Of a stretch of DNA of 27,214 nucleotides, positions 9,196 through 15,915 are shown one piece after another. The translations under genes and the position numbers were made by a program. The stretch is from CAYJPV01 sp964396055 (GTDB lineage Bacteria > Acidobacteriota > Vicinamibacteria > Vicinamibacterales > JAKQTR01), in the NCBI GenBank assembly GCA_964396055.1, contig CAYNDV010000055.1, positions 1 to 27,214 on the forward strand. The letters run 5' to 3'. Positions within the stretch are counted from its first letter, which is position 1. Each line of letters opens with the position of its first letter. The notes under the pieces were generated by a model that saw only the letters and a program-made list of their open reading frames with translations, was not told the origin of the DNA and did not search any database.

Positions 9196-10581
9196 CTACC
9201 CCACCACCCCCAGCGCCTTCGTCGTCTTCCACCCGCCGCGCGTGAAGTCCGGGAACTCCTGCGGTGCCCCGCCTTCGGCCACGGACTTCTCGCTGAGCGG
9301 CCCGACCGACGACCAGAACACGCCCTCGTACACGTTCTGGTCGAGCGGCAGCCCGTTCTGCAGGCACTCCACCATGCGGTAGAGCATCAGGAAGTCCATG
9401 CCGCCGTGGCCGCCCATCTTCTTCGCCAGGTCGCCCACGCGTTTGAACAGGGGGTGTTCGTACTGCGCGACGAACTTCTCCCATTCCTCGCCCTCGGTCC
9501 ACTCGTGGAAACTCTTCACGCCCTCGATGGCGAACCGGTTCGGGAAGCCCGCCAGGGTGCCCTTCGTGCCCTGGATCATGTTGTGGCGCGAGTACGGCCG
9601 CGGTGACTGCTCGTCCCACTGCACCATGATCGTCCGGCCCAGCGCCGTCTTGATGATGGACGTGCTGATGTCCCCGGCCTGGTACCGCTCCTTGTTCCAC
9701 TTGTGATCGGCCGGGAAGTTGGCCTTCGCGTAGAGCGTGCGCGCGCGCGACGGCGACGAGAAGGAGACGAGGCGGCCGAAGGTGTCCTCCGCGCGGCCGA
9801 GGCTCATGTACTGGGCGACGGGCCCGAGCCCGTGGCACGGGTAGAGGTTCCCGTTGCGGCGGATGTAGTGGTAGGTGCGCCACGACCCCGTGCCGCGCTC
9901 CACCTGCTTCATCTGGTCGCGCAGGTCGTGAATGTACGACGCCTCGCCGTGCAGGACCTCGCCGATGACGCCCTGCCGGACCATGTTGAGATAGAGCAGT
10001 TCTTCGCGGCCGTAGCACACGTTCTCCATGTGCATGCAGTGGCGGCCCGTCTCCTCGGACGTGTTGACGAGCTGCCACATCTCGTCGAGCGTGACGGCGA
10101 TGGGCGTTTCGATGAAGACGTGGGCGCCGGCCTGCATGGCCGCCACGCCCATCGGCGCGTGATCCTCCCACGGCGTGGCCACCACCACCATGTCGGGCTT
10201 CATCTCGGTCAGCATCGTCCGGTAGAGCTTCGGGTCGCCGAAGTAGAGCTTCGGCTTGTGCCCCTTGGCCGCCACCCGCTGTTCGGCACGCTTGGCGTAG
10301 TCTTCGTAGAGATCGCTGATGGCCACGATCTCCGTGCCCTCGATCGACGCCAGCTGCGAGGCGTGGCCGGTCCCGCGGGCGCCCACGCCGATCATCGCAA
10401 TGCGCACCTTCGGGATCTTCGGGGCGGCGAAATCACCCATGTACTTCGCACCAGCGCGGCGGGACGGGGCGGAGCCCTGGGCGCCGAGCAGGGACGGGAG
10501 CGAGGCCATCGCGGCGGTCACGCCGCCGAGGGCCTTCAGAAAACTGCGACGGGGATTGAGCGAAGGAGTAGTCGGCTTCAT
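9196..10581 (-). CDS. Tat-exported Gfo/Idh/MocA family protein, GH109-like glycosidase
   Basis: This 461-residue protein starts with a twin-arginine signal (NPRRSFLKALGGVTAAMASL, residues 9-28), so it is exported folded. The Rossmann fold begins at about residue 57 with the dinucleotide loop GVGARGTGH (65-73) and continues through VAISDLYEDYA and VVVATPWEDH. Where sugar dehydrogenases of the family have the catalytic Lys of EKP, this protein has Glu-Thr-Pro (158-160). Residues about 242-259 (RNGNLYPCHGLGPVAQYM) match the signature I know from GH109 alpha-N-acetylgalactosaminidases, which use tightly bound NAD for a redox-assisted hydrolysis. I infer a periplasmic glycosidase acting on amino-sugar or similar glycans rather than a free-NAD dehydrogenase. 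The ATG at 10581 is the only start that keeps the Tat signal; its ribosome binding site is weak. It is divergent from the ThiS/MoaD-like gene. Confidence 0.85.
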   Translation of the reverse strand: MKPTTPSLNPRRSFLKALGGVTAAMASLPSLLGAQGSAPSRRAGAKYMGDFAAPKIPKVRIAMIGVGARGTGHASQLASIEGTEIVAISDLYEDYAKRAEQRVAAKGHKPKLYFGDPKLYRTMLTEMKPDMVVVATPWEDHAPMGVAAMQAGAHVFIETPIAVTLDEMWQLVNTSEETGRHCMHMENVCYGREELLYLNMVRQGVIGEVLHGEASYIHDLRDQMKQVERGTGSWRTYHYIRRNGNLYPCHGLGPVAQYMSLGRAEDTFGRLVSFSSPSRARTLYAKANFPADHKWNKERYQAGDISTSIIKTALGRTIMVQWDEQSPRPYSRHNMIQGTKGTLAGFPNRFAIEGVKSFHEWTEGEEWEKFVAQYEHPLFKRVGDLAKKMGGHGGMDFLMLYRMVECLQNGLPLDQNVYEGVFWSSVGPLSEKSVAEGGAPQEFPDFTRGGWKTTKALGVVG

Positions 10582-10671
10582 GGTGGCTTATCGTGCCTCA
10601 GACGGCAGCCGGTTGTCACCCCCCGGCGGCAGCCGCAGGCACGCATCCGGACGGTGGCGGCCGGAGCCATC

Positions 10672-10680
10672 TGGTACAAT
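10672..10680 (+). promoter_or_regulatory. Extended -10 promoter for the ThiS/MoaD-like gene
   Basis: TGGTACAAT is a good extended -10 (TGn plus TACAAT, five of six matches). It lies 18 bp before the ATG at 10699 in the divergent intergenic region. No -35 is evident, as expected for extended -10 promoters. Confidence 0.4.
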
Positions 10681-10698
10681 GCAAGCCGGGTCCCGTCC

Positions 10699-10896
10699 AT
10701 GCTCCAGGTCAACGACGAGCCGCTCGACTACGAACCGGGAATGACCGTCGAGGACGTCCTCAAGCGGAAGAACTACAAGTTCCGCATGATCGCCGTCTGG
10801 ATCAACGGCGAGTTCGTCCGGCGGGGCACCTACGACCGCACGCCGGTCCCGGATGACGCCGACGTCAAGGTCATCCACATGATCGCCGGCGGGTAG
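10699..10896 (+). CDS. ThiS/MoaD-like sulfur carrier protein
   Basis: This 65-residue ubiquitin-fold protein has the ThiS/MoaD layout: N-terminal strand MLQVNDEPLDYEPGMTVEDV, a helix beginning at VEDVLKRKNY, strands IAVWINGEFV and DVKVIHMIAGG, and the terminal Gly-Gly that is adenylated and thiocarboxylated. ThiS donates sulfur for the thiamine thiazole ring and MoaD for molybdopterin. Sequence alone does not separate them, although the short length and the VWINGEFV-R pattern look more ThiS-like. No thiG, thiF, moaE or moeB is nearby, so a specialised carrier role is also possible. The start at 10699 is set by the family length and a promoter at 10672-10680. The stop is 20 bp before the next gene on the same strand, so the two may be co-transcribed. 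Confidence 0.85.
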   Translation: MLQVNDEPLDYEPGMTVEDVLKRKNYKFRMIAVWINGEFVRRGTYDRTPVPDDADVKVIHMIAGG

Positions 10897-10916
10897 CGGC
10901 CCCCATCCCCTCCCCC

Positions 10917-12758
10917 ATGCGCGCCGACCGACCCCCGGGACCACAACTGCCGGTGCCGACACGCCCGGCCGCCCTGCCGCGGATGGGCATCTGGCATGCC
11001 CTGCTCACGTGGGCCTGGCTCGGCTTCGCCGGCGGCGCCGGCGTGCTGCTGCTCGTGGCGACGCCGGTCGAGCAGGCGCTCAAGACGGGCGGCGCCACCC
11101 AGTCCCGCATCGACATCGTCCTCGGACTCGTCGCGGTCGGGTGGGTGGCTGCCTCGGCCATGCTGGCCTGGGTGCTGGCCAGGCGACTGGCCGGCGGGCG
11201 CTTCGTGTGGCTCCTGCACGCCGCCGGCGTGGCGGCCTGCGCCGCGGTCTTCTCGGCCTTCCTGCAAGCGGGAACGGGCGTGATGGCCAGGTTCCAGGGC
11301 GGCACGCAGGCCGTCGGGTCGCGGTTCTCCTTCGGCCCCTATCCGGACGCCGAACGGATGGCGGGCCTGCGCGCGGAAGGGTACACGGGTGTCATTTCGC
11401 TCTTGTCGCCCGTCGTCCCGTTCGAGGCGGTGCTGCTGGGCCACGAACGCGCGGCGGCGGCCGCGGCGGGCCTTGAACTCGTCGAGGCCCCCATGCTGCC
11501 GTGGGTGAGCGAGAACCGCGCCGCACTCGACCGGATCCGCGCGCTCGTCGGGGCCGGCACCGGCCGGTACTACGTCCACTGCTACCTCGGCAGGCACCGG
11601 GCCGACCTGGCTCGCGATACGATCGAGACCGCGCTCGGAAAGGCCGATGCCTCGCGGCTGGCGTCGCGGCTGCCGCCCCGCTTCTCGCGCGGCGCGCTCG
11701 TGCGGGTTGGTCCGCACGTTGTGCTCGGCCCCAGACCAGCGAAGGACGAGTGGTTTCCTCCGCTCGTGCGCGCCGGGTTCAAGCGCGTGATCGCCCTCGA
11801 TCTCGAAAACGCCGCCCTGATCGAGGAGGAACGCGCGTGGGCCGCCGCCTACGGCGTGGCACTGGACGTGTACGACGTGTCGACGGGCTGCGCCGCGCTC
11901 GCGGCGGAGCTCGCGGCGGCCACCAGCCCGGTCTACGTCCACGCCTTCAGGCCCGACGAGCGCATCGGCGCCCTGCTGACCGAGTTGGAACGCCTCATGC
12001 CGGGCGCCATCAGGCAGGTGGAGAGTCGCGACCCCGTCAGTGGATTGGGTGCCGAGGGCGCGACGCCGGCGCCGGTGGACGCGGTGCCGCTGCCGGCCGC
12101 CTTCGAGCGCGGACCGATCGTCATGACGGCGAACGTCGCGGTGGGACCGCTCCCGACGCCGGGCGAGTGGGAGGACTACCTCGGATCGGGCGGGCTGCGT
12201 TTCGTCGTGAGCATGCTGGACCCGGAGAACCCGTCCGAGCTTCCCTGGATCACGCAGGAGCGCACCCTCGCGGACGTGCACGGCCTCAGGCTGGCGCTCG
12301 TGCCGGTGCGTCGGCTGTCGGCCGTCTGGCCGGCTATCCGGGCCGTGCGGAAGCTGGGCGCGGGCGTCTATCTCCACGGCTGGGCCGGTGAGGACCGGGT
12401 ACAGGAAGTGATCGGCATCCTCGGTTCGACCTTCCCCGTGCCGGCGCGGATCGAGCGAGGCCCGGTGACTGAGGTGGGCCCGGGCCTGTACGCGGGTCCC
12501 CTGCCGACATCCGACGACTGGTTCGGCGGCCTGGCCCGCGCCGGAGTCACGACGATCGTCTGCCTGCTCGATCCATCGAATCCCGGAGAGGCAACGTGGA
12601 TCGCTGAACTGGAGGACGTGACCGCCGCCGCTGGCGCGACCCTGATCGTCAACCCGCCGCCGGGACATCGGCCACCCGCAGGCGGACGGACCTACGTGCA
12701 CGGATTCGGCGCCGACGACCCGCGCCTGCAAGCCTACCTGGCGGGGCTGCCACAGTGA
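10917..12758 (+). CDS. Membrane-anchored protein with four tandem PTP-like domains
   Basis: The protein has 613 residues. Three membrane helices (about 24-49, 65-88 and 95-117) are followed by four repeated modules that look like dual-specificity-phosphatase folds, at about 133-240, 258-365, 398-505 and 515-613. Modules 2-4 begin with a shared GPxPxxxxW motif (VVLGPRPAKDEW, VAVGPLPTPGEW, LYAGPLPTSDDW), and module 1 has FSFGPYPDAERM. Each module then has a hydrophobic strand ending near a Leu-Asp/Leu-Ser, and each ends with a VH/LH motif. Only module 1 has the phosphatase signature, His221-Cys222-x5-Arg228 (HCYLGRHR). In modules 2-4 the Cys position is Ala (VHAFRPDER), Gly (LHGWAGEDR) and Gly (VHGFGADDPR), so they are degenerate, perhaps ligand-binding or scaffolding. 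I see no clear general-acid Asp loop. The gene overlaps its downstream neighbour at GTGA. The modules are probably cytosolic and act on a membrane phospholipid or polyprenyl phosphate; this is inferred from context. Confidence 0.82.
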   Translation: MRADRPPGPQLPVPTRPAALPRMGIWHALLTWAWLGFAGGAGVLLLVATPVEQALKTGGATQSRIDIVLGLVAVGWVAASAMLAWVLARRLAGGRFVWLLHAAGVAACAAVFSAFLQAGTGVMARFQGGTQAVGSRFSFGPYPDAERMAGLRAEGYTGVISLLSPVVPFEAVLLGHERAAAAAAGLELVEAPMLPWVSENRAALDRIRALVGAGTGRYYVHCYLGRHRADLARDTIETALGKADASRLASRLPPRFSRGALVRVGPHVVLGPRPAKDEWFPPLVRAGFKRVIALDLENAALIEEERAWAAAYGVALDVYDVSTGCAALAAELAAATSPVYVHAFRPDERIGALLTELERLMPGAIRQVESRDPVSGLGAEGATPAPVDAVPLPAAFERGPIVMTANVAVGPLPTPGEWEDYLGSGGLRFVVSMLDPENPSELPWITQERTLADVHGLRLALVPVRRLSAVWPAIRAVRKLGAGVYLHGWAGEDRVQEVIGILGSTFPVPARIERGPVTEVGPGLYAGPLPTSDDWFGGLARAGVTTIVCLLDPSNPGEATWIAELEDVTAAAGATLIVNPPPGHRPPAGGRTYVHGFGADDPRLQAYLAGLPQ

Positions 12759-13465
12759 TCCCGCAACTGCTGCTGGACCTGGTACCTTCACCTGCCGAGG
12801 CGGGGGCTGGCGTGATGCTCGGCGCGGGAACCTTCGCGGTGGCCGCGTGGGTGGCCGCGACGCTGCGCCGGCGGGGCTGGCGTGACGGGGATACCCGCAA
12901 GATCTTCCACTTCGTCATCTTCACGACGGCTGCTGCCTTGCGGTTCGGTGCCGGCATCGGGCCCCTGGTGGCCTACGGCGCCGTCGTGGCGGGTTGCATC
13001 ATCGTGAGCGTGTGGCGGGGCGACGGCGACCCCCTGTTCGAAGCGCTCTCACGCCAGTCGGATCGGCCCAGGCGCGGCCTCCACGTGGTGGTGCCGCTGT
13101 GCGCGACGGCCGTCGGCGGCATCGCGGCCCACCTGCTGGCGGGCCCCCTTGCGCCGGTCGCCATCCTGGTCGGCGGCTGGGGTGATGCGGTCGGCGAGCC
13201 GGTCGGCATCCGGTGGGGGCGCCACCGGTTCAGAGTGGCCACGCTCGGCGGTGTGCCCGCCACTCGATCGGTGGAAGGCACCACGGCCGTGCTGGCCGCG
13301 TCACTTGCGGCCGCGTGCCTGGGGTACTGGCTGCTGGGATTCCCGCCCGCCGCCATCCCGGCGCGGGCAGCCATCGTGGCCGTCGCCGCCACGGTGGTGG
13401 AGTCGATCTCGCCCCACGGCCTCGACAACTTCACCGTGATGGCCGTCGCGGCCGCACTGGCGTAG
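12755..13465 (+). CDS. Dolichol/phytol kinase-family integral membrane protein
   Basis: This 236-residue polytopic membrane protein is of the CTP-dependent polyprenol/phytol kinase family (SEC59, VTE5/VTE6, related to CdsA). Family marks are the N-terminal RKIFHF motif (48-53), the GGWGDAVGEPVG motif around Asp144, the RSVEGTTA motif (171-178) and a C-terminal ESISPHGLDNFTV motif (216-228). About five or six hydrophobic helices separate them. Such enzymes phosphorylate an isoprenoid alcohol or its monophosphate at the membrane. The start is GTG at 12755, which overlaps the upstream stop as GTGA, so translation is coupled to the four-module phosphatase-like protein. A kinase and a phosphatase made in equal amounts suggest cycling of one lipid substrate, but that substrate cannot be read from sequence. 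Six bases after its stop the paired palindrome at 13471-13521 may act as terminator. Confidence 0.87.
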   Translation: MIPQLLLDLVPSPAEAGAGVMLGAGTFAVAAWVAATLRRRGWRDGDTRKIFHFVIFTTAAALRFGAGIGPLVAYGAVVAGCIIVSVWRGDGDPLFEALSRQSDRPRRGLHVVVPLCATAVGGIAAHLLAGPLAPVAILVGGWGDAVGEPVGIRWGRHRFRVATLGGVPATRSVEGTTAVLAASLAAACLGYWLLGFPPAAIPARAAIVAVAATVVESISPHGLDNFTVMAVAAALA

Positions 13466-13470
13466 TACAC

Positions 13471-13521
13471 CAATCCCGGATTGATTTCGGCTCGATTCAG
13501 ACCGAAATCAATCCGGGATTG
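13471..13521. repeat. Paired palindromic element (20-bp inverted repeat)
   Basis: Arms 13471-13490 (CAATCCCGGATTGATTTCGG) and 13502-13521 are exact reverse complements around an 11-nt loop. Each arm contains the near-palindrome CAATCC-N-GGATTG. It lies between two convergent genes and could act as a bidirectional terminator. A third arm copy follows at 13531-13550 and the related element at 18325-18389 shares the core. Confidence 0.85.
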
Positions 13522-13530
13522 TTGTGTCCT

Positions 13531-13585
13531 CCGAAATCAATCCGGGATTGTTATGCGGTCGTGTACCGCTTCTCCATCGTGACGA
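13531..13585. repeat. Left copy of the 55-bp contig-end duplication
   Basis: This segment is identical over 55 bp to 13686-13740. It contains one palindrome arm and then bases that correspond to the end of the RsbW-like gene, although no such gene lies here. It ends exactly where the N run begins. Confidence 0.95.
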
Positions 13586-13685
13586 NNNNNNNNNNNNNNN
13601 NNNNNNNNNNNNNNNNNNNNNNNNNNNNNNNNNNNNNNNNNNNNNNNNNNNNNNNNNNNNNNNNNNNNNNNNNNNNNNNNNNNNN
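13586..13685. other. Assembly gap (exactly 100 N)
   Basis: A run of exactly 100 N joins two contigs. Both flanks carry the same 55-bp sequence, so the gap is probably a scaffolding placeholder and not a measured distance. Confidence 0.97.
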
Positions 13686-13740
13686 CCGAAATCAATCCGG
13701 GATTGTTATGCGGTCGTGTACCGCTTCTCCATCGTGACGA
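13686..13740. repeat. Right copy of the 55-bp contig-end duplication
   Basis: Identical to 13531-13585. Here the sequence is in its expected context: the palindrome arm (13686-13705) lies right after the stop codon of the RsbW-like gene, and 13706-13740 are its last codons. Confidence 0.95.
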
Positions 13741-14128
13741 CGTTGCGGTCGCCCACGCGGGCGTAGTCCACGGCGTCCATCATCGTCCGAACGATGTGGA
13801 TGCCGAGCCCGCCGATGGGCCTGTCCTCGATCGGCAGGTCCAGGTCGGGTGCGGCGGCCGCCAGCGGATCGAACGGGGGACCCTCGTCCTCCACGCGCGC
13901 GAAGAGCCCCTCGGCGCGGACGTCCAGTTGCACCCAGACGTGCTTTCCCTCGCTGCCGGCGTAGGCATGGCGGATCGAGTTGGAGGCCATCTCGTCGAGG
14001 CAGAGGGTCATCGCGTACGCGGCGTCGGGGGGCACGTCGTGCGCCTGCGTGAAGGCCTCGGCCGCCTCGACGAGCCGGGCGATTTCTGCCGGTTCGTTGG
14101 CCAGGACGAGGGACAACCGTGGGCTCAT
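13706..14128 (-). CDS. RsbW/SpoIIAB-like ATP-binding protein (anti-sigma or switch kinase)
   Basis: This 140-residue GHKL-fold protein of the serine-kinase anti-sigma type has the N box CLDEMASNSIRHAY with Glu and Asn in place, the G1 box DEGPPFDP and the G2 box IGGLGIHIV. In partner-switching systems such proteins phosphorylate a STAS antagonist and bind a sigma factor or other target. The ATG at 14128 follows AGGAG at good spacing; a frame extension to 14179 has no support. It is the last gene of a five-gene minus-strand operon, 10 bp after the ABC ATPase stop, and a STAS protein lies three genes upstream, so the two are likely partners. The palindrome arm starts immediately after its stop. 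No sigma factor or PP2C phosphatase is visible in the window, so the controlled target may be the transporter itself. Confidence 0.88.
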   Translation of the reverse strand: MSPRLSLVLANEPAEIARLVEAAEAFTQAHDVPPDAAYAMTLCLDEMASNSIRHAYAGSEGKHVWVQLDVRAEGLFARVEDEGPPFDPLAAAAPDLDLPIEDRPIGGLGIHIVRTMMDAVDYARVGDRNVVTMEKRYTTA

Positions 14129-14138
14129 GTGTGGGCTC

Positions 14139-14951
14139 CTACACGTACAGGCGGCGCAGCATCTCGGCCGCCGATTCATCCAGTTGTTCGGCGCGCCGGA
14201 CTTCTTCGAACCGCGCCAGCAGGTCGTCGGCGCGCAGGCGCCGCTTCTCGGCGCCCGAGAAGTCGTGCAGCACCTCGCCGCGCTGCATCATCACCAGCCG
14301 GTCGCCCAGGTTGGCGGCCTGGGCCATCGAGTGCGTCACCATCATCGTCGTCAACCGGTGCTTCGCAACGACGTCCTCGCTCAGGCGAATCACCTGGTCG
14401 GCGCTCTTCGGATCCAGGGCCGCCGTGTGCTCGTCGAGCAGCAGCAGGGTCGGCCTGATCCAGGTGGCCATCAGGAGCGTGAGCGCCTGGCGCTGGCCGC
14501 CCGAGAGCGTGCCGATGGGGTTGCCGAGCCGATCCTCGAGCCCCATGTTGAGCTGCCGGACACGATCGCGCAGTTCGTCGCGCCGCCCGGCCCCGAGCGC
14601 CCAGCCCAGGCCCCGGCTCAGGCCCCGGCGCGCCGCCAGCACCAGGTTCTCCTCGATCGTCATCGACGGCGCCGTGCCGCTGAAGGGGTTCTGGAACACC
14701 CGGCCGATGAGGGCGGCCCGCCGGTGTTCCGGCCAGCGCGTGATGTCGTGGCCGTCGAGGGTGATGGTGCCGCCGTCCACCGGAATGCTGCCGGCCACCG
14801 CGTTGAGCAGGGTCGACTTGCCCGATCCGTTCGTGCCGATCACGACCACGAACGACCCGGCGGCAATCGACAGGCTCACGCCGCGCAGGGCGCGCACCTC
14901 GTTCGGCGTGCCGGCGTGGAACGTCCTGGTGATGCGCTCGATGGTCAGCAC
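14139..14951 (-). CDS. ABC transporter ATP-binding protein (TrpZ-like)
   Basis: This is a 270-residue ABC ATPase, complete by motif: Walker A GTNGSGKS (39-46), Q-loop Gln87 (RVFQNPFSG), signature LSGGQ (149-153), Walker B LLLLDEH (169-175; Asp173, Glu174) with the ALDP D-loop, and the switch His in MMVTHSM. It energises import through the permease encoded just upstream. The start is a GTG at 14951 that overlaps the permease stop by seven bases; longer readings of the frame run through the permease gene in another frame and are not real. Sequence style (HTAALDPKSADQV, and NPFSGTAPSMTIEEN after the Q-loop) matches the ATPases paired with TrpY-type permeases. Its neighbours imply co-expression with a STAS protein and an RsbW-like protein, which is unusual for an importer. 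Confidence 0.9.
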   Translation of the reverse strand: MLTIERITRTFHAGTPNEVRALRGVSLSIAAGSFVVVIGTNGSGKSTLLNAVAGSIPVDGGTITLDGHDITRWPEHRRAALIGRVFQNPFSGTAPSMTIEENLVLAARRGLSRGLGWALGAGRRDELRDRVRQLNMGLEDRLGNPIGTLSGGQRQALTLLMATWIRPTLLLLDEHTAALDPKSADQVIRLSEDVVAKHRLTTMMVTHSMAQAANLGDRLVMMQRGEVLHDFSGAEKRRLRADDLLARFEEVRRAEQLDESAAEMLRRLYV

Positions 14952-15913
14952 GCGCCGCTCCCGGGTCCGCCGGCGGCCACGGCGGCCGACACGTCCGCTC
15001 GCCGGCGTTTCAGCCGGTCGGCCAGCGTCGGCAGCACGAGGGCCGCGAACACGAAGACCGCCGTCACGAGTTTCAGGTCGTTGGGATTGAGGCCCGCCCG
15101 CAGCGCGATGGCTACGAGCAGCCGGAACAACACGGAGCCCATCACCGCGCCGGCGATGATGAACCCCAGTTTGCGCACGCCCACGAGGGCCTCGCCGATG
15201 ATGATGCTGGCCAGGCCCCAGACGATCATGCCGATGCCCATCTGCGCGTCGGCGAACCCCTGGTACTGGGTCAGCAGCGCGCCGGCCAGGGCGACCAGGG
15301 CGTTCGAGAGCGCCAGGCCCAGCACGATCATGTTGTCCACGTTGACGCCAAGAGCGCGCATCATCTGGGCGTTGTCGCCGGATGCCTGCATGGCCGTTCC
15401 CAGGTTCGTCCGGAAAAACGCGTACAGAAGCGCGGCCACGACGCTCACCACCACCGCCGTCAGTGCGAGCACCGACAGGTCGCGCGTGTTCACGGTCCAG
15501 CCCCAGAGATCCAGCGTCGGCATTCCGAGCAGCGCCAGTCCCCAGGTCTCGGCGATCGAGGCAGCCGTCCGTTCGTCGAGCAGGGGCACGTTGCTCTTGC
15601 CCATGATGTGGAGGTTGACGGAGTACAGGGCCGTCATCACGAGAATGCCCGACAGCAGGCGGTTGATGGCGAACCGGGTGTGGACCAGGCCTGTCACCGC
15701 ACCTGCAGCGGCACCCGCCACGCACGCGACCGCTGTGGCCGGCGCCGGGTGCATCCCGCCGACGATGAGCACCGCGCACAGGGCGCCGCCGAGCGTGATC
15801 GAGCCGTCCGCGGTGATGTCGGCGAACTCGAAGATGCGGAACGACACGAACACGCCCATGGCCAGCAGCGAGAGGATCAGCCCGATGGTCAGCGCGCCAA
15901 TCAGCAGCAGCAT
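14945..15913 (-). CDS. ABC transporter permease (TrpY-like, BPD_transp_2 type)
   Basis: This 322-residue integral membrane protein has about eight to ten hydrophobic helices. Characteristic segments are FRIFEFADITADGSITLGGA near the N-terminus, INRLLSGILVMTALYSVNL, the IMGKSNVPLL loop, the cytoplasmic coupling-loop region NLGTAMQASGDNAQMMRALG, and WGLASIIIGEALVG. These match permeases that work with TrpX-type binding proteins. The ATG at 15913 starts two bases after the stop of the STAS gene, which points to translational coupling. The C-terminal tail (RLKRRRADVSAA) is positively charged and cytoplasmic. The substrate is not certain: relatives import tryptophan, tyrosine or other small molecules. 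Confidence 0.9.
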   Translation of the reverse strand: MLLLIGALTIGLILSLLAMGVFVSFRIFEFADITADGSITLGGALCAVLIVGGMHPAPATAVACVAGAAAGAVTGLVHTRFAINRLLSGILVMTALYSVNLHIMGKSNVPLLDERTAASIAETWGLALLGMPTLDLWGWTVNTRDLSVLALTAVVVSVVAALLYAFFRTNLGTAMQASGDNAQMMRALGVNVDNMIVLGLALSNALVALAGALLTQYQGFADAQMGIGMIVWGLASIIIGEALVGVRKLGFIIAGAVMGSVLFRLLVAIALRAGLNPNDLKLVTAVFVFAALVLPTLADRLKRRRADVSAAVAAGGPGSGAC

Positions 15914-15915
15914 GG

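Noticed and set aside
13524..13766. ORFs spanning the N run
   Set aside because: They are created by translating N as X and by the duplicated contig ends; no real gene crosses the gap.
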